Shown here piece by piece: positions 6,810 through 13,182 of a stretch of DNA of 13,182 nt (positions within the stretch are counted from its first letter, which is position 1; each line of letters begins with the position of its first letter). The DNA comes from an uncultured Chlorobiaceae bacterium (GTDB lineage Bacteria > Bacteroidota > Chlorobiia > Chlorobiales > Chlorobiaceae). The notes under the pieces are model-generated. The model saw nothing but the letters and a program-made list of their open reading frames with translations, had not been told where the DNA came from and ran no database searches. The position numbers were made by a program, and so were the translations under genes. The stretch spans positions 1 through 13,182 of the forward strand of contig CAIYWF010000215.1 in assembly GCA_903929845.1 (NCBI GenBank), written 5' to 3'.

Positions 6810-7823
6810 GTGAAGTTTGTAGATAGTGCGTCTATTTTTGTTGAGGCTGGTGACGGCGGTAAAGGATGTGTGAGTTTTCGCAGGGAGAAGTTTGTTCCCA
6901 AAGGCGGACCTGACGGGGGCGATGGCGGTCGTGGTGGTCATGTATGGCTGAGAACCAACCGCCAGTTGACGACCCTTCTTGATTTTAAATATAAAAAGAA
7001 GTATATCGCTGTTCGCGGTGTTCACGGTCAGGGAGCACGGAAAACGGGCCGGGATGGAGCTGATATTGTAATTGATGTCCCGTGTGGTACTATCGTCAAA
7101 AATGCCGAAACCCATGAGATCATTGCTGATTTGACTGGCGAGGATCAGGAACTGTTAATTGCCAGAGGGGGTAAGGGCGGGCGCGGCAACCAGCATTTTG
7201 CCACACCGACCCGTCAGGCTCCACGGTATGCCGAGCTTGGCCAGAAAGGGGAAGGGTTTCTGCTCGAAATGGAGCTGAAGCTTATGGCTGATGTTGGGTT
7301 GGTTGGCTTTCCCAATGCGGGCAAGTCTACCCTGATTTCGGTGATCAGCGCCGCAAAACCCAAAATTGCCGATTATCCTTTTACGACGTTGGTGCCGAAT
7401 CTCGGCATTGTGCGCTACGAGGAGTATAAATCTTTTGTGATGGCCGATATTCCTGGAATTATCGAAGGTGCGGCAGAGGGAAAAGGACTTGGCTTGCAGT
7501 TCCTGCGCCATATCGAGCGTACGAAAATTCTGGCCGTTCTTATTGCGGCTGATTCGCCTGATATTGCTGAAGAATACCGGACGCTTCTCGGTGAGCTTGA
7601 GAAATTTGACAAGGGGCTGCTTGACAAGCCGCGTATGCTGGTGGTTACAAAAATGGATATTTCTGCTGAGGATCTTGAGATTCCTGTTCTTGAAGAGGGA
7701 GTCAAGGTTCTTCCGATTTCAGCTGTTTCAGGGCAGGGGCTGAAGGAGCTCAAGGATGAACTTTGGCGAGAGGTGTCGGGACGTATCAGGGCGGCTGAAC
7801 CTTTGGATGATGGGCTAGGGTAA
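6810..7823 (+). CDS. obg: GTPase Obg/CgtA, ribosome assembly
   Basis: Obg is an essential GTPase of large ribosomal subunit assembly that also responds to ppGpp. The 337-residue product has the glycine-rich Obg fold (residues 1-158: AGDGGKGCVSFRREKFVPKGG, then GGDGGRGGHV and the later GGKGGRGN). The G domain follows, with G1 GFPNAGKS (166-173), G2 FTT (191-193), G3 DIPG (213-216), G4 TKMD (280-283) and G5 SAVSG (304-308). It ends shortly after the G domain in an acidic tail (EPLDDGLG). The extra C-terminal OCT domain found in some Firmicutes is absent. The start is GTG at 6810, with AGG seven bases upstream and the conserved N-terminus KFVDSASIFV. It heads a rightward gene run, with the next start two bases after its stop. 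Confidence 0.97.
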   Translation: MKFVDSASIFVEAGDGGKGCVSFRREKFVPKGGPDGGDGGRGGHVWLRTNRQLTTLLDFKYKKKYIAVRGVHGQGARKTGRDGADIVIDVPCGTIVKNAETHEIIADLTGEDQELLIARGGKGGRGNQHFATPTRQAPRYAELGQKGEGFLLEMELKLMADVGLVGFPNAGKSTLISVISAAKPKIADYPFTTLVPNLGIVRYEEYKSFVMADIPGIIEGAAEGKGLGLQFLRHIERTKILAVLIAADSPDIAEEYRTLLGELEKFDKGLLDKPRMLVVTKMDISAEDLEIPVLEEGVKVLPISAVSGQGLKELKDELWREVSGRIRAAEPLDDGLG

Positions 7824-7825
7824 CC

Positions 7826-8293
7826 ATGCAGCAGGGAGGACTTTTTATCAGGTATGCGCGTCTTGCTGATGCCGGGGCCATTTCTGCAATTACTGCGGAG
7901 TATGCCCGCCAGGGAATCATGCTGGAGCGCACTAATGATAATATTGTTGAAAATATTCGTAATTTTTTTGTAGCGGAATACAATGGCGAGGTGATTGGGT
8001 GCTGTGCTATTGCATTTTATACCCAGAAGCTTGCTGAGATTCGTTCATTGGCAGTCTTTAACCGTTATAAAATGAAAGGAATAGGACGGTTACTGGTTGA
8101 AAAGGCCGAGTCAGTTTTACGTGAGGAAGGGGTCAGGGAGGTTTTTGTCCTGACGCTCAGTCGTGAGTTTTTCAGCCGCGTCGGGTACCGTGAAATCCAG
8201 AAAGAGTATTTCCCACAGAAAATATGGAGTGATTGTACTCATTGCCCGAAGCTTATGGCTTGCGATGAGATCGCGATGGTGAAAACACTCTAA
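7826..8293 (+). CDS. GNAT acetyltransferase of the short N-acetylglutamate synthase type
   Basis: This 155-residue protein is a stand-alone GNAT domain without the amino-acid-kinase domain of classical ArgA. The signature runs IRYARLADAGAISAI (start), FFVAEYNGEVIGCCAI, AEIRSLAVFNRYKMKGIGRLL with the acetyl-CoA loop KMKGIG (82-87), then VFVLTLSREFFSRVGY. It closes with the family-specific QKIWSDCTHCPKLMACDEIAM (131-151) carrying Cys137, Cys140 and Cys146. Proteins with this ending are known as short N-acetylglutamate synthases, which make N-acetyl-L-glutamate in the first step of arginine synthesis. Others in the family are annotated only as acetyltransferases, so the substrate is inferred. 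Its ribosome binding site (AGGG, 7817-7820) overlaps the end of obg, two bases upstream, which indicates translational coupling. Confidence 0.82.
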   Translation: MQQGGLFIRYARLADAGAISAITAEYARQGIMLERTNDNIVENIRNFFVAEYNGEVIGCCAIAFYTQKLAEIRSLAVFNRYKMKGIGRLLVEKAESVLREEGVREVFVLTLSREFFSRVGYREIQKEYFPQKIWSDCTHCPKLMACDEIAMVKTL

Positions 8294-8323
8294 ACTAATC
8301 ATACAAACAGGGGCCGCAAAGTT

Positions 8324-8590
8324 GTGATCGTTCAGGAAGTAATCGTTAAAAACAAAGCGGGGCTGCATACCAGACCTGCAGCAGCAGTCGTTAAGCTTGC
8401 ATCTCGTTTCAAATCGGATTTTTTTATCGAAATGCAGGGTATCGAAATTAATGCAAAGTCAATTATCGGCGTTATGAGTCTTGCCGCTCCGAAAGGAACC
8501 CGGTTGACGCTCAAGCTGGATGGCGAGGATGCCGCTGAGGCTGCCCGCCAGTTGGTGGAGTTTTTTGACCAGGGTTTTGGAGAACAATAG
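8324..8590 (+). CDS. ptsH: HPr phosphocarrier protein
   Basis: HPr carries phosphate from enzyme I to sugar-specific EII proteins of the phosphotransferase system, or acts as a regulator. The 88-residue product has the active-site histidine exactly at position 15 in KAGLHTRPAA, and Ser46 in NAKSIIGVMSLAAPKGT, the site used by HPr kinase/phosphorylase. No EI, EII or kinase gene is in the window. Chlorobi are thought (from memory) to have an incomplete, mainly regulatory PTS. The start is GTG at 8324, with AGGGG (8309-8313) ten bases upstream and no better ATG. It lies 30 bases after the acetyltransferase and two bases before a glycosyltransferase, so it sits inside the polysaccharide operon. 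Confidence 0.93.
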   Translation: MIVQEVIVKNKAGLHTRPAAAVVKLASRFKSDFFIEMQGIEINAKSIIGVMSLAAPKGTRLTLKLDGEDAAEAARQLVEFFDQGFGEQ

Positions 8591-8592
8591 CG

Positions 8593-9708
8593 TTGCGCAT
8601 TGCATTCATATCTCCTTTTTTCCCTTTGAAGGGAGGTATAGCCCGGTTCAGCGGACTTTTGGCGGATGCCCTTCGCGAGCAGCGGAGAGATGATGTTGTT
8701 CCTTTTGCGTTCAGGGCGCTTTTTCCGGATTTTATTGCAAAAGGTGCCGAGGCTCCTTTACCTGAAAAGATCCGTCTGGTGCTCTTCAATCCCCTTTCCT
8801 GGACAGAAACAATCCGCCGTATAAGGTCACTGAAACCCGATATTGTGCTGGTGGCCTATTGGACAGGCTTTCTGGCTCCTCTCTTTTATGTTGTGCGTCG
8901 TTTCACCGGTATCAGAATGGTGGTATTGCTTCACAACCTCTCTTCACATGAATCCTTTTTTTTTGAACCGCTTATGCAGAGGCTGCTTGCTGCGTCCGTC
9001 GACGGTGTTCTGACTCTTTCAGGTGCTGTGTCGCAGGAGGTGAGGAGTGCCATGCCGAAAATTCCCTTGCTCAAGCTTTTTCATCCGGTTTATGAGCCAG
9101 AAGGAGAGATTCCTTCACTGCAGGAGGCGCGCAGGGTGCTGAATCTTGATGCCCATTTGCCAGTGCTGCTTGTTTTTGGTTATGTGCGTCACTATAAAGG
9201 TCTTGATATAATGCTTCGTGCCATGCCAGCGATTCTTCTGAGGGAACCTGAGCTCAGGTTGGTCGTTGCGGGGCACTTTTATGAAGATGTTTCTCTTTAT
9301 CGACGACTTGTTGATCAACTTGGTATCAGCGGAAGTGTCGATCTCTATCCGGGCTATGTGCCTCCAGAGCGGACCGCGCTCTATTTCGCGGCGGCTGATA
9401 CCGTAGTGCTTCCCTACCGAAGCGCAACACAGTCTGGGGTGGTGCAACTTGCCTATGGGTATGGTTTACCGGTGATTGTTACTCCGGTGGGCTCTCTTCC
9501 TGAGATGGTGCGTCCCGGGGAGACCGGATGGGTAGCACGTGGCACTTCGCCTGAAAGGTTTGCTGAAGCGGTTTTGCAGTTTCTTGACAATAGGGAGAGG
9601 CTTTCTTCAATGCGTCCTGCAATCGAAGCCTTTCGTCGCGAGTACTCCTGGGAGGCTTTTTCTGCGTCGGCAGGCAGCTTTCTGGAAACGATAGCGGCAG
9701 GGAGGTAA
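8593..9708 (+). CDS. Glycosyltransferase, GT4 family (GT-B fold)
   Basis: This 371-residue enzyme is expected to transfer a sugar from a nucleotide donor to a lipid-linked or glycan acceptor at the inner face of the membrane. The N-terminal half starts MRIAFISPFFPLKGGIARFS, the usual glycine-rich acceptor-side loop. The C-terminal half has FGYVRHYKGLDIMLRA (195-210), LRLVVAGHFYEDV, and SATQSGVVQLAYGYGLPVIVT (277-297). The classical E-x7-E pair of GT4 is not present in that last motif; the QSGVV-type ending occurs in a known subset of the family. SLPEMVRPGETGWV closes the domain. The start is a TTG at 8593, with GGAG (8579-8582) ten bases upstream and the conserved N-terminus following directly. 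It begins two bases after HPr and ends two bases before the next gene. The sugar specificity cannot be read from the sequence. Confidence 0.88.
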   Translation: MRIAFISPFFPLKGGIARFSGLLADALREQRRDDVVPFAFRALFPDFIAKGAEAPLPEKIRLVLFNPLSWTETIRRIRSLKPDIVLVAYWTGFLAPLFYVVRRFTGIRMVVLLHNLSSHESFFFEPLMQRLLAASVDGVLTLSGAVSQEVRSAMPKIPLLKLFHPVYEPEGEIPSLQEARRVLNLDAHLPVLLVFGYVRHYKGLDIMLRAMPAILLREPELRLVVAGHFYEDVSLYRRLVDQLGISGSVDLYPGYVPPERTALYFAAADTVVLPYRSATQSGVVQLAYGYGLPVIVTPVGSLPEMVRPGETGWVARGTSPERFAEAVLQFLDNRERLSSMRPAIEAFRREYSWEAFSASAGSFLETIAAGR

Positions 9709-9710
9709 CG

Positions 9711-10550
9711 ATGAAGCCGCTGACCTGTATTGTCGTTCTGAACTGGAACGGCGCAAAGGAGACCATTGCCTGCCTGGAGTCGCTGGTCGAAGTGATGTCG
9801 CCTGATTGTAGGGTGCTTGTTGTTGATAACGGGTCGACCGACGGCTCTCCTGAAAAGATACGGAAGGCTTTTCCTGCTTTGGAGCAGCTTTGTTTGCCCG
9901 CCAACCTCGGCTATGCAGGGGGAAACAATGCCGGGTTCAGACTCGTTCAAGAGTTACAGGCGGAGTTCGTTATTTTTTTGAACAACGACACCATTGTAGA
10001 TGCCGGTTTTTTTGCTCCGCTTGTTGAAACTTTACTTCTTCAGCCGTTGGCAGGCATGGCTGCGCCTAAAATTTTTTATTGGAATCGACCAGATGTGCTC
10101 TGGTACGCAGGAGGAGTAGTCAAGTTGTCAACCGGCTTGATCTGCCATGTGGGGCTCAGGCAAAAGGATGCTCCTGAATTTGACCGTCCTGGCTCTACCG
10201 ACTATGCAACGGGTTGCTGTTTTGCAATGCGCTGTCGCGATTTTGAGGCGGTCGGAGGGTTTGATGAGTCATTCGCGATGTATGCGGAGGATGTTGAACT
10301 CTCCCTGCGTGTTCGTGCGCTGGGGAAGAGTATAGAGTACGTGCCTTCATCAAGGGTGTGGCACAAGGTGTCAGCCTCGCTTACTGGCCGTCCTTTTCTG
10401 AAGCTGGTAAAAAAGAGCCTTGGAGCGCTTCGTCTTTTCAGCAAACAGAGGGCCTGGAGCGGAATGGCGCTTTATCTGCTTCTGCTTCCCCTGCGACTTT
10501 CTGGAACTCTTCTGAAGCAATGGTTTGCGGGGAGGAGCTATGCCGAATAG
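9711..10550 (+). CDS. Glycosyltransferase, GT2 family, rhamnosyltransferase-like
   Basis: This 279-residue inverting GT-A enzyme shows the full GT2 set: VVLNWNG (8-14), VVDNGSTDGS (37-46), NLGYAGGNNAGF (65-76), the metal-binding FLNNDT (89-94), ATGCCFAMR (166-174), and GGFDESFAMYAEDVELSLR with the acidic pair E193-D194. A late histidine is at 218 (VWHK). This layout matches bacterial rhamnosyltransferases such as WbbL-type enzymes that add deoxysugars in O-antigen or capsule synthesis, but the donor is an inference. The C-terminus has a hydrophobic, basic segment (about residues 250-270) that may attach it to the membrane. The Shine-Dalgarno GGAGG overlaps the stop of the previous gene, two bases upstream. 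Its own end overlaps the methyltransferase start by 11 bases. Confidence 0.92.
   Translation: MKPLTCIVVLNWNGAKETIACLESLVEVMSPDCRVLVVDNGSTDGSPEKIRKAFPALEQLCLPANLGYAGGNNAGFRLVQELQAEFVIFLNNDTIVDAGFFAPLVETLLLQPLAGMAAPKIFYWNRPDVLWYAGGVVKLSTGLICHVGLRQKDAPEFDRPGSTDYATGCCFAMRCRDFEAVGGFDESFAMYAEDVELSLRVRALGKSIEYVPSSRVWHKVSASLTGRPFLKLVKKSLGALRLFSKQRAWSGMALYLLLLPLRLSGTLLKQWFAGRSYAE
10531..10537 (+). promoter_or_regulatory. Strong ribosome binding site inside the GT2 gene
   Basis: GGAGGAG at 10531-10537 ends two bases before the ATG at 10540; its first GGAGG leaves a spacing of four bases. It lies in the last codons of the GT2 gene. It selects 10540 as the methyltransferase start over the in-frame upstream start at 10525, which would precede the site. 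Confidence 0.6.
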
Positions 10551-11103
10551 TTGCAGAACGGTTCTTGATGAAGCATATCTCAACGATCCGGCTCACCGGA
10601 TTCGCTGGAAAAGAACCCTCGAATTTTTGCAAGGCTCGTCACATTCTGCTTCACGACTTTTCAGCGGACTTGACCTGGGAGAGCGCACGCCTTTTACCGA
10701 TATGCTTGAACAACATTTTGGCTGCCCGTTCGAGAACACTTCAGTTGATCTCGATATTGATCCGCTTGCAGGCTCTTTCGGATTGGTGACAGCCTTTGAG
10801 GTGCTGGAGCATCTCTACAATCCACTCCACGCACTGCTTGAGGTGAGGCATCTTCTCGTTGGTGACGATGCACGGCTTTTTGTCTCCATGCCTCTCTGGA
10901 AACCCTCATATCTTGCCAGCCCCGACCATTTTCATGAGATGTCGCGCTCCGAGGCTCTTTCGCTCTTCAGCCGCGCCGGGTTTGCAGTCCTCCGAAGCAC
11001 GGAGTTTCGTATCCGTCACCCGTTGTTTTATCTTACAGGAGTGAAGCCGCTGTTGCGGGCATGGTGTGAAAAAGTGCAGATCTATGAACTTGCCGTCCGA
11101 TAG
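10540..11103 (+). CDS. Class I SAM-dependent methyltransferase, short, type-11-like
   Basis: This 187-residue protein has a compact Rossmann methyltransferase pattern. A degenerate SAM-binding motif I reads FSGLDLGERTPFTDML (41-56) where one expects LDxGxGxG. An acidic strand end TSVDLDID (67-74) follows, then SFGLVTAFEVLEHLYNPLHALLEV (79-102), the typical motif with EVLEHL. LLVGDDARLFVSMP, DHFHEMSRSEAL and LFSRAGFAV then match the later strands. The glycine-poor motif I and short length are seen in some polysaccharide-cluster methyltransferases, but SAM binding should not be taken as certain. A likely role is O-methylation of a sugar or capping of the glycan made by the flanking enzymes. Its start overlaps the GT2 gene by 11 bases and its end overlaps the next gene by 20, so translation is coupled. 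Confidence 0.8.
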   Translation: MPNSCRTVLDEAYLNDPAHRIRWKRTLEFLQGSSHSASRLFSGLDLGERTPFTDMLEQHFGCPFENTSVDLDIDPLAGSFGLVTAFEVLEHLYNPLHALLEVRHLLVGDDARLFVSMPLWKPSYLASPDHFHEMSRSEALSLFSRAGFAVLRSTEFRIRHPLFYLTGVKPLLRAWCEKVQIYELAVR

Positions 11104-12259
11104 GGGAGCCACCCGCAGCCAGTTCAGCCCGTTCAGGCTTGTCTGGTTTTCCGAGATACAGTGGGATTTTCTCTCCACCCGGAAGCAGCGCCTGCTTGCC
11201 CGTTTTCCGGAGAACTGGAGCATTCTTTTCATAGAGCCTTTTGCGCTTGGGCGGAGCCATCACTGGTTCCCGGTCAAGAGGGGGAGGGTCTGGGTGGTCA
11301 CGGTTCCTTTTCTGAAGAGTGTTCCCTACAGGATTGGGCGACTGCTCGATATTACCTTGCTGCGCGGGCTTCTCTCACTTCCCGGTATTCTGCTGATGCT
11401 CTTTTGGGTGACCATGCTTGGATTTGGCTCCTCCAACAGGATAATCGGTCTGAGCAATGTCTACTGGGGCAGGGTAGTCGCCCTTCTTCCTTGCCGACTC
11501 CGTTTTTATGACGCCAATGATGACCATCTTGCGTTTCCGGGGAGTCCTCCGTGGCTGAAGGGCTCTCTCGACCGCTATCTCTCCAGGGTGCATCTGGTGT
11601 TCAGTGTGAGCCGCGAACTGACCAGCCAGCTCAAGCTTCCGACCGGTGTGCGCACCGTCGAACTTGGTAATGGCGTTGAGTTCAGCCATTTCGCAGTTCC
11701 CCGTGCTGACAAGCCAGTTGCACTCTCCGGAATCAAGGGCAAGATTCTTGGCTATGCGGGAGCGATGGACTGGATCGATACCGCACTGATTGCCGCAACT
11801 GCCAGTGCCTGGCCAGCGTATCAGATTGTGCTTCTTGGCCCCGCCTACGAACGGGAGTGGTGGAACAAACAGGAGTTGATCAACGCACTTCCCAACGTTC
11901 ACTATTTTGGTAAAATCGACTATGAAGAGCTGCCTGCCTGGGTGCAGCGGTTTGATCTGGCGCTTATGCCGCTCCTTTCCAACAGGCTGAAAGGGGTCTC
12001 TCATCCCAACAAGCTCTATGAATATACCGCCGTCGGGGTTCCGGTGCTTTCGATGAACTACTGCAGCGCGGTGGAGCGGGCGCGGGAGGTGGTGCATATT
12101 GCGCAGTCGCATGAGGAGTTTGTCCGCATGGTGCCCGAAGCTCTTGCCGACCGGCGGGTTGATGCGCGGCAGGCATTCGCCCGGCAGCACAGTTGGGACA
12201 CCCTTGCGGCCACGATGGAGCAGGAGTTGAGGAGCGCTTTTCTGGAGAGATGTCTGTGA
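11084..12259 (+). CDS. Glycosyltransferase, GT4-like (TuaH-type)
   Basis: This 391-residue GT-B enzyme begins with RLVWFSEIQWDFLSTRKQRLL (18-38), seen in exopolysaccharide and teichuronic-acid glycosyltransferases that pair with a Wzx flippase. A hydrophobic stretch (about 88-115) may dip into the membrane. It is followed by RFYDANDDHLAFPG and LVFSVSRELTSQL. The donor domain has ILGYAGAMDWID (221-232), YQIVLLGPAYE (246-256), NVHYFGKIDYEELPAWV and FDLALMPLLSN, then SHPNKLYEYTAVGVPVLS (306-323), which fits the E-x7-E region of GT4 with E313. I chose ATG 11084 (MNLPSDRG). A GTG at 11066 would add six residues and neither has a strong ribosome binding site. The start lies 20 bases inside the methyltransferase gene. 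Donor and acceptor are unknown. Confidence 0.87.
   Translation: MNLPSDRGATRSQFSPFRLVWFSEIQWDFLSTRKQRLLARFPENWSILFIEPFALGRSHHWFPVKRGRVWVVTVPFLKSVPYRIGRLLDITLLRGLLSLPGILLMLFWVTMLGFGSSNRIIGLSNVYWGRVVALLPCRLRFYDANDDHLAFPGSPPWLKGSLDRYLSRVHLVFSVSRELTSQLKLPTGVRTVELGNGVEFSHFAVPRADKPVALSGIKGKILGYAGAMDWIDTALIAATASAWPAYQIVLLGPAYEREWWNKQELINALPNVHYFGKIDYEELPAWVQRFDLALMPLLSNRLKGVSHPNKLYEYTAVGVPVLSMNYCSAVERAREVVHIAQSHEEFVRMVPEALADRRVDARQAFARQHSWDTLAATMEQELRSAFLERCL
12244..12247 (+). promoter_or_regulatory. Ribosome binding site deciding the flippase start
   Basis: GGAG at 12244-12247 is only two bases before the ATG at 12250 but eight bases before the GTG at 12256. The better spacing, and the classic GTGA overlap with the preceding stop codon (12256-12259), favour the GTG. 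Confidence 0.45.
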
Positions 12260-13182
12260 ATCGCAATGCCGTCATAGCCGGTCAGGCCGGATTTTCGTTT
12301 GCCGGATTTCTCTTCGGTCAGGTGGCGCGGTTTGGCTATAACCTGGTTGTTGCCCGGTTGCTCGGTGTTGATGCTCTCGGTGTCTATGCTCTCGCCATTG
12401 CGGTTATCCAGATTTCAGAGGTGCTTGCCATTGCCGGTCTCGATTCCGGTCTCCTGCGCTTTGTCAGTGTGCAGAGTCACGATCCTCTCCTCCAGAGGGG
12501 GGCGATTGGTTCGGCCCTTAAAACAGCACTTGCGCTCTCGTTCTTTGTGGCGCTCGTGCTGCTGTTTTTTTCAGGCCAAATCGCTTCGTTGCTTAACGGC
12601 AGTCGCCTCTTGCAGCTTACACTCTGCTGTTATGCTGCGGCAATTCCCTTCAACGTGGCAACAGTCTTGTTTGGCCATGCGATGCAGGGTTTTCAGCAGC
12701 TCAAGCCAAAAATTATTGCCACGCAGATACTCAGTCCGCTGCTCCTGCTCTTGCTGACGCTGCTTCTCCGCTACACCGCAGGTCATGATGCCGCCCTCTT
12801 TTTCCCCTTTGTGCTGGCAGGCGCCGGGGCATTCTTCTGGATTCGCCCTCGCCTCGCAGCCATCACCGGCGTGCTCCCTTCGGATATCCTGCACGCCCGC
12901 TTGGACAAGGCGATGATGGCCTATGCCCTTTCCTTCATGGTGGTCTCGCTCCTGAGCATGATGAGTCACTGGCTCGATGTGATGATGCTCGGGATGCTCA
13001 CCGATACCGCAACGGTTGGCCTCTACCATCCTGCCGCACGAACGGCGGGGCTTATCCGCTCGGTGCTCCTTGCCTTTACCGGTATTGCTGCCCCGATGAT
13101 TGCTGATTTGCTTGACCAACACCAGAATGCGGAGATAGGTCGGATCGACCAGATGGTGACACGCTGGATGGTGGCGGTGGTC
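12256..13182 (+). CDS. Polysaccharide flippase, Wzx/RfbX type (partial, runs off the right edge)
   Basis: The reading frame is open from here to the last base: 309 residues with no stop, so the C-terminus lies outside the window. The protein is strongly hydrophobic with repeated membrane segments. The N-terminus NRNAVIAGQAGFSFAGFLFGQVARFGYN, then VVARLLGVDALGVYALAIAV, is the hallmark first pair of helices of the MATE-like polysaccharide transporter family. LDSGLLRFVS, a helix pair near residues 90-160, LSFMVVSLLSMMSHWLDVMMLGML (about 236-259) and VGLYHPAARTAGLIR follow in the family order. It would flip undecaprenyl-linked glycan units across the inner membrane for O-antigen or exopolysaccharide assembly, fitting the four upstream sugar genes. 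The GTG at 12256 overlaps the previous stop by four bases (GTGA); ATG 12250 would add two residues. Confidence 0.87.
   Translation, partial: MNRNAVIAGQAGFSFAGFLFGQVARFGYNLVVARLLGVDALGVYALAIAVIQISEVLAIAGLDSGLLRFVSVQSHDPLLQRGAIGSALKTALALSFFVALVLLFFSGQIASLLNGSRLLQLTLCCYAAAIPFNVATVLFGHAMQGFQQLKPKIIATQILSPLLLLLLTLLLRYTAGHDAALFFPFVLAGAGAFFWIRPRLAAITGVLPSDILHARLDKAMMAYALSFMVVSLLSMMSHWLDVMMLGMLTDTATVGLYHPAARTAGLIRSVLLAFTGIAAPMIADLLDQHQNAEIGRIDQMVTRWMVAVV

Noticed and set aside
10358..10789. 143-residue plus-strand frame overlapping the GT2 and methyltransferase genes
   Set aside because: Both overlapped genes show conserved motifs in their own frames, while this frame shows none.
11375..12190. 271-residue minus-strand frame inside the second GT4-like gene
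   Set aside because: It is fully antisense to a recognisable glycosyltransferase; the length is explained by local codon composition.
12299..13122. Plus-strand 152-residue and minus-strand 183-residue frames at the right end
   Set aside because: Both lie in other frames of the flippase gene, whose membrane-protein frame is open for 309 residues to the window edge.
1..13182. CRISPR array, tRNA or rRNA genes, insertion sequences
   Set aside because: No regularly spaced direct repeats, cloverleaf-like CCA-ended segment or transposase motif was seen on reading both strands; the only tandem repeat is inside the ATPase gene.

Overview
The window reads as a chromosomal segment of a Gram-negative bacterium, most likely a green sulfur bacterium (Chlorobi; Chlorobium/Pelodictyon-like). 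This is an inference from the overall look of the GatB, Obg, short ArgA-like acetyltransferase, HPr and SYLF proteins and from weak or absent Shine-Dalgarno sites on several genes. No rRNA or tRNA gene is present to settle the taxonomy. I see no CRISPR array, transposase or attachment site.

Region 1 (about 1-4430) is the least ordinary part. It holds a small helical protein of unknown function (97-393), then a ClpB-like protein that stops after its first ATPase module (426-1748, 440 residues instead of roughly 860). Next is a large 873-residue protein (1806-4427) made of an N-terminal P-loop ATPase, a winged-helix-like segment and seven tandem TPR-like units of exactly 43 residues. The missing second half of ClpB is nowhere in the window. 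The ATPase/repeat gene starts 57 bases after the shortened clpB and has a good ribosome binding site.

Region 2 (about 4430-6740) holds a secreted SYLF-domain (Ysc84/DUF500) protein, then gatB (amidotransferase subunit for Gln-tRNA/Asn-tRNA formation). After it comes xseB (exonuclease VII small subunit) on the opposite strand, convergent with gatB and divergent from obg.

Region 3 (6810 to the right edge) is one long same-strand run with gaps of 2-30 bases or short overlaps, so it is probably one operon. It begins with obg (ribosome-assembly GTPase), a short N-acetylglutamate-synthase-type acetyltransferase and HPr (with both His15 and Ser46). It continues into a surface-polysaccharide block: a GT4 glycosyltransferase, a GT2 (rhamnosyltransferase-like) enzyme, a small SAM methyltransferase, a second GT4-like glycosyltransferase and a Wzx/RfbX-type flippase that runs off the right edge. 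Together the last five would build, decorate and flip a lipid-linked glycan. Hand counts of single 60-base lines suggest G+C rises towards the right end (24/60 at 4021, 36/60 at 11521, 41/60 at 12841).

The best candidate for something undescribed is the trio at 97-4427. The rest looks like ordinary core and cell-envelope genes.
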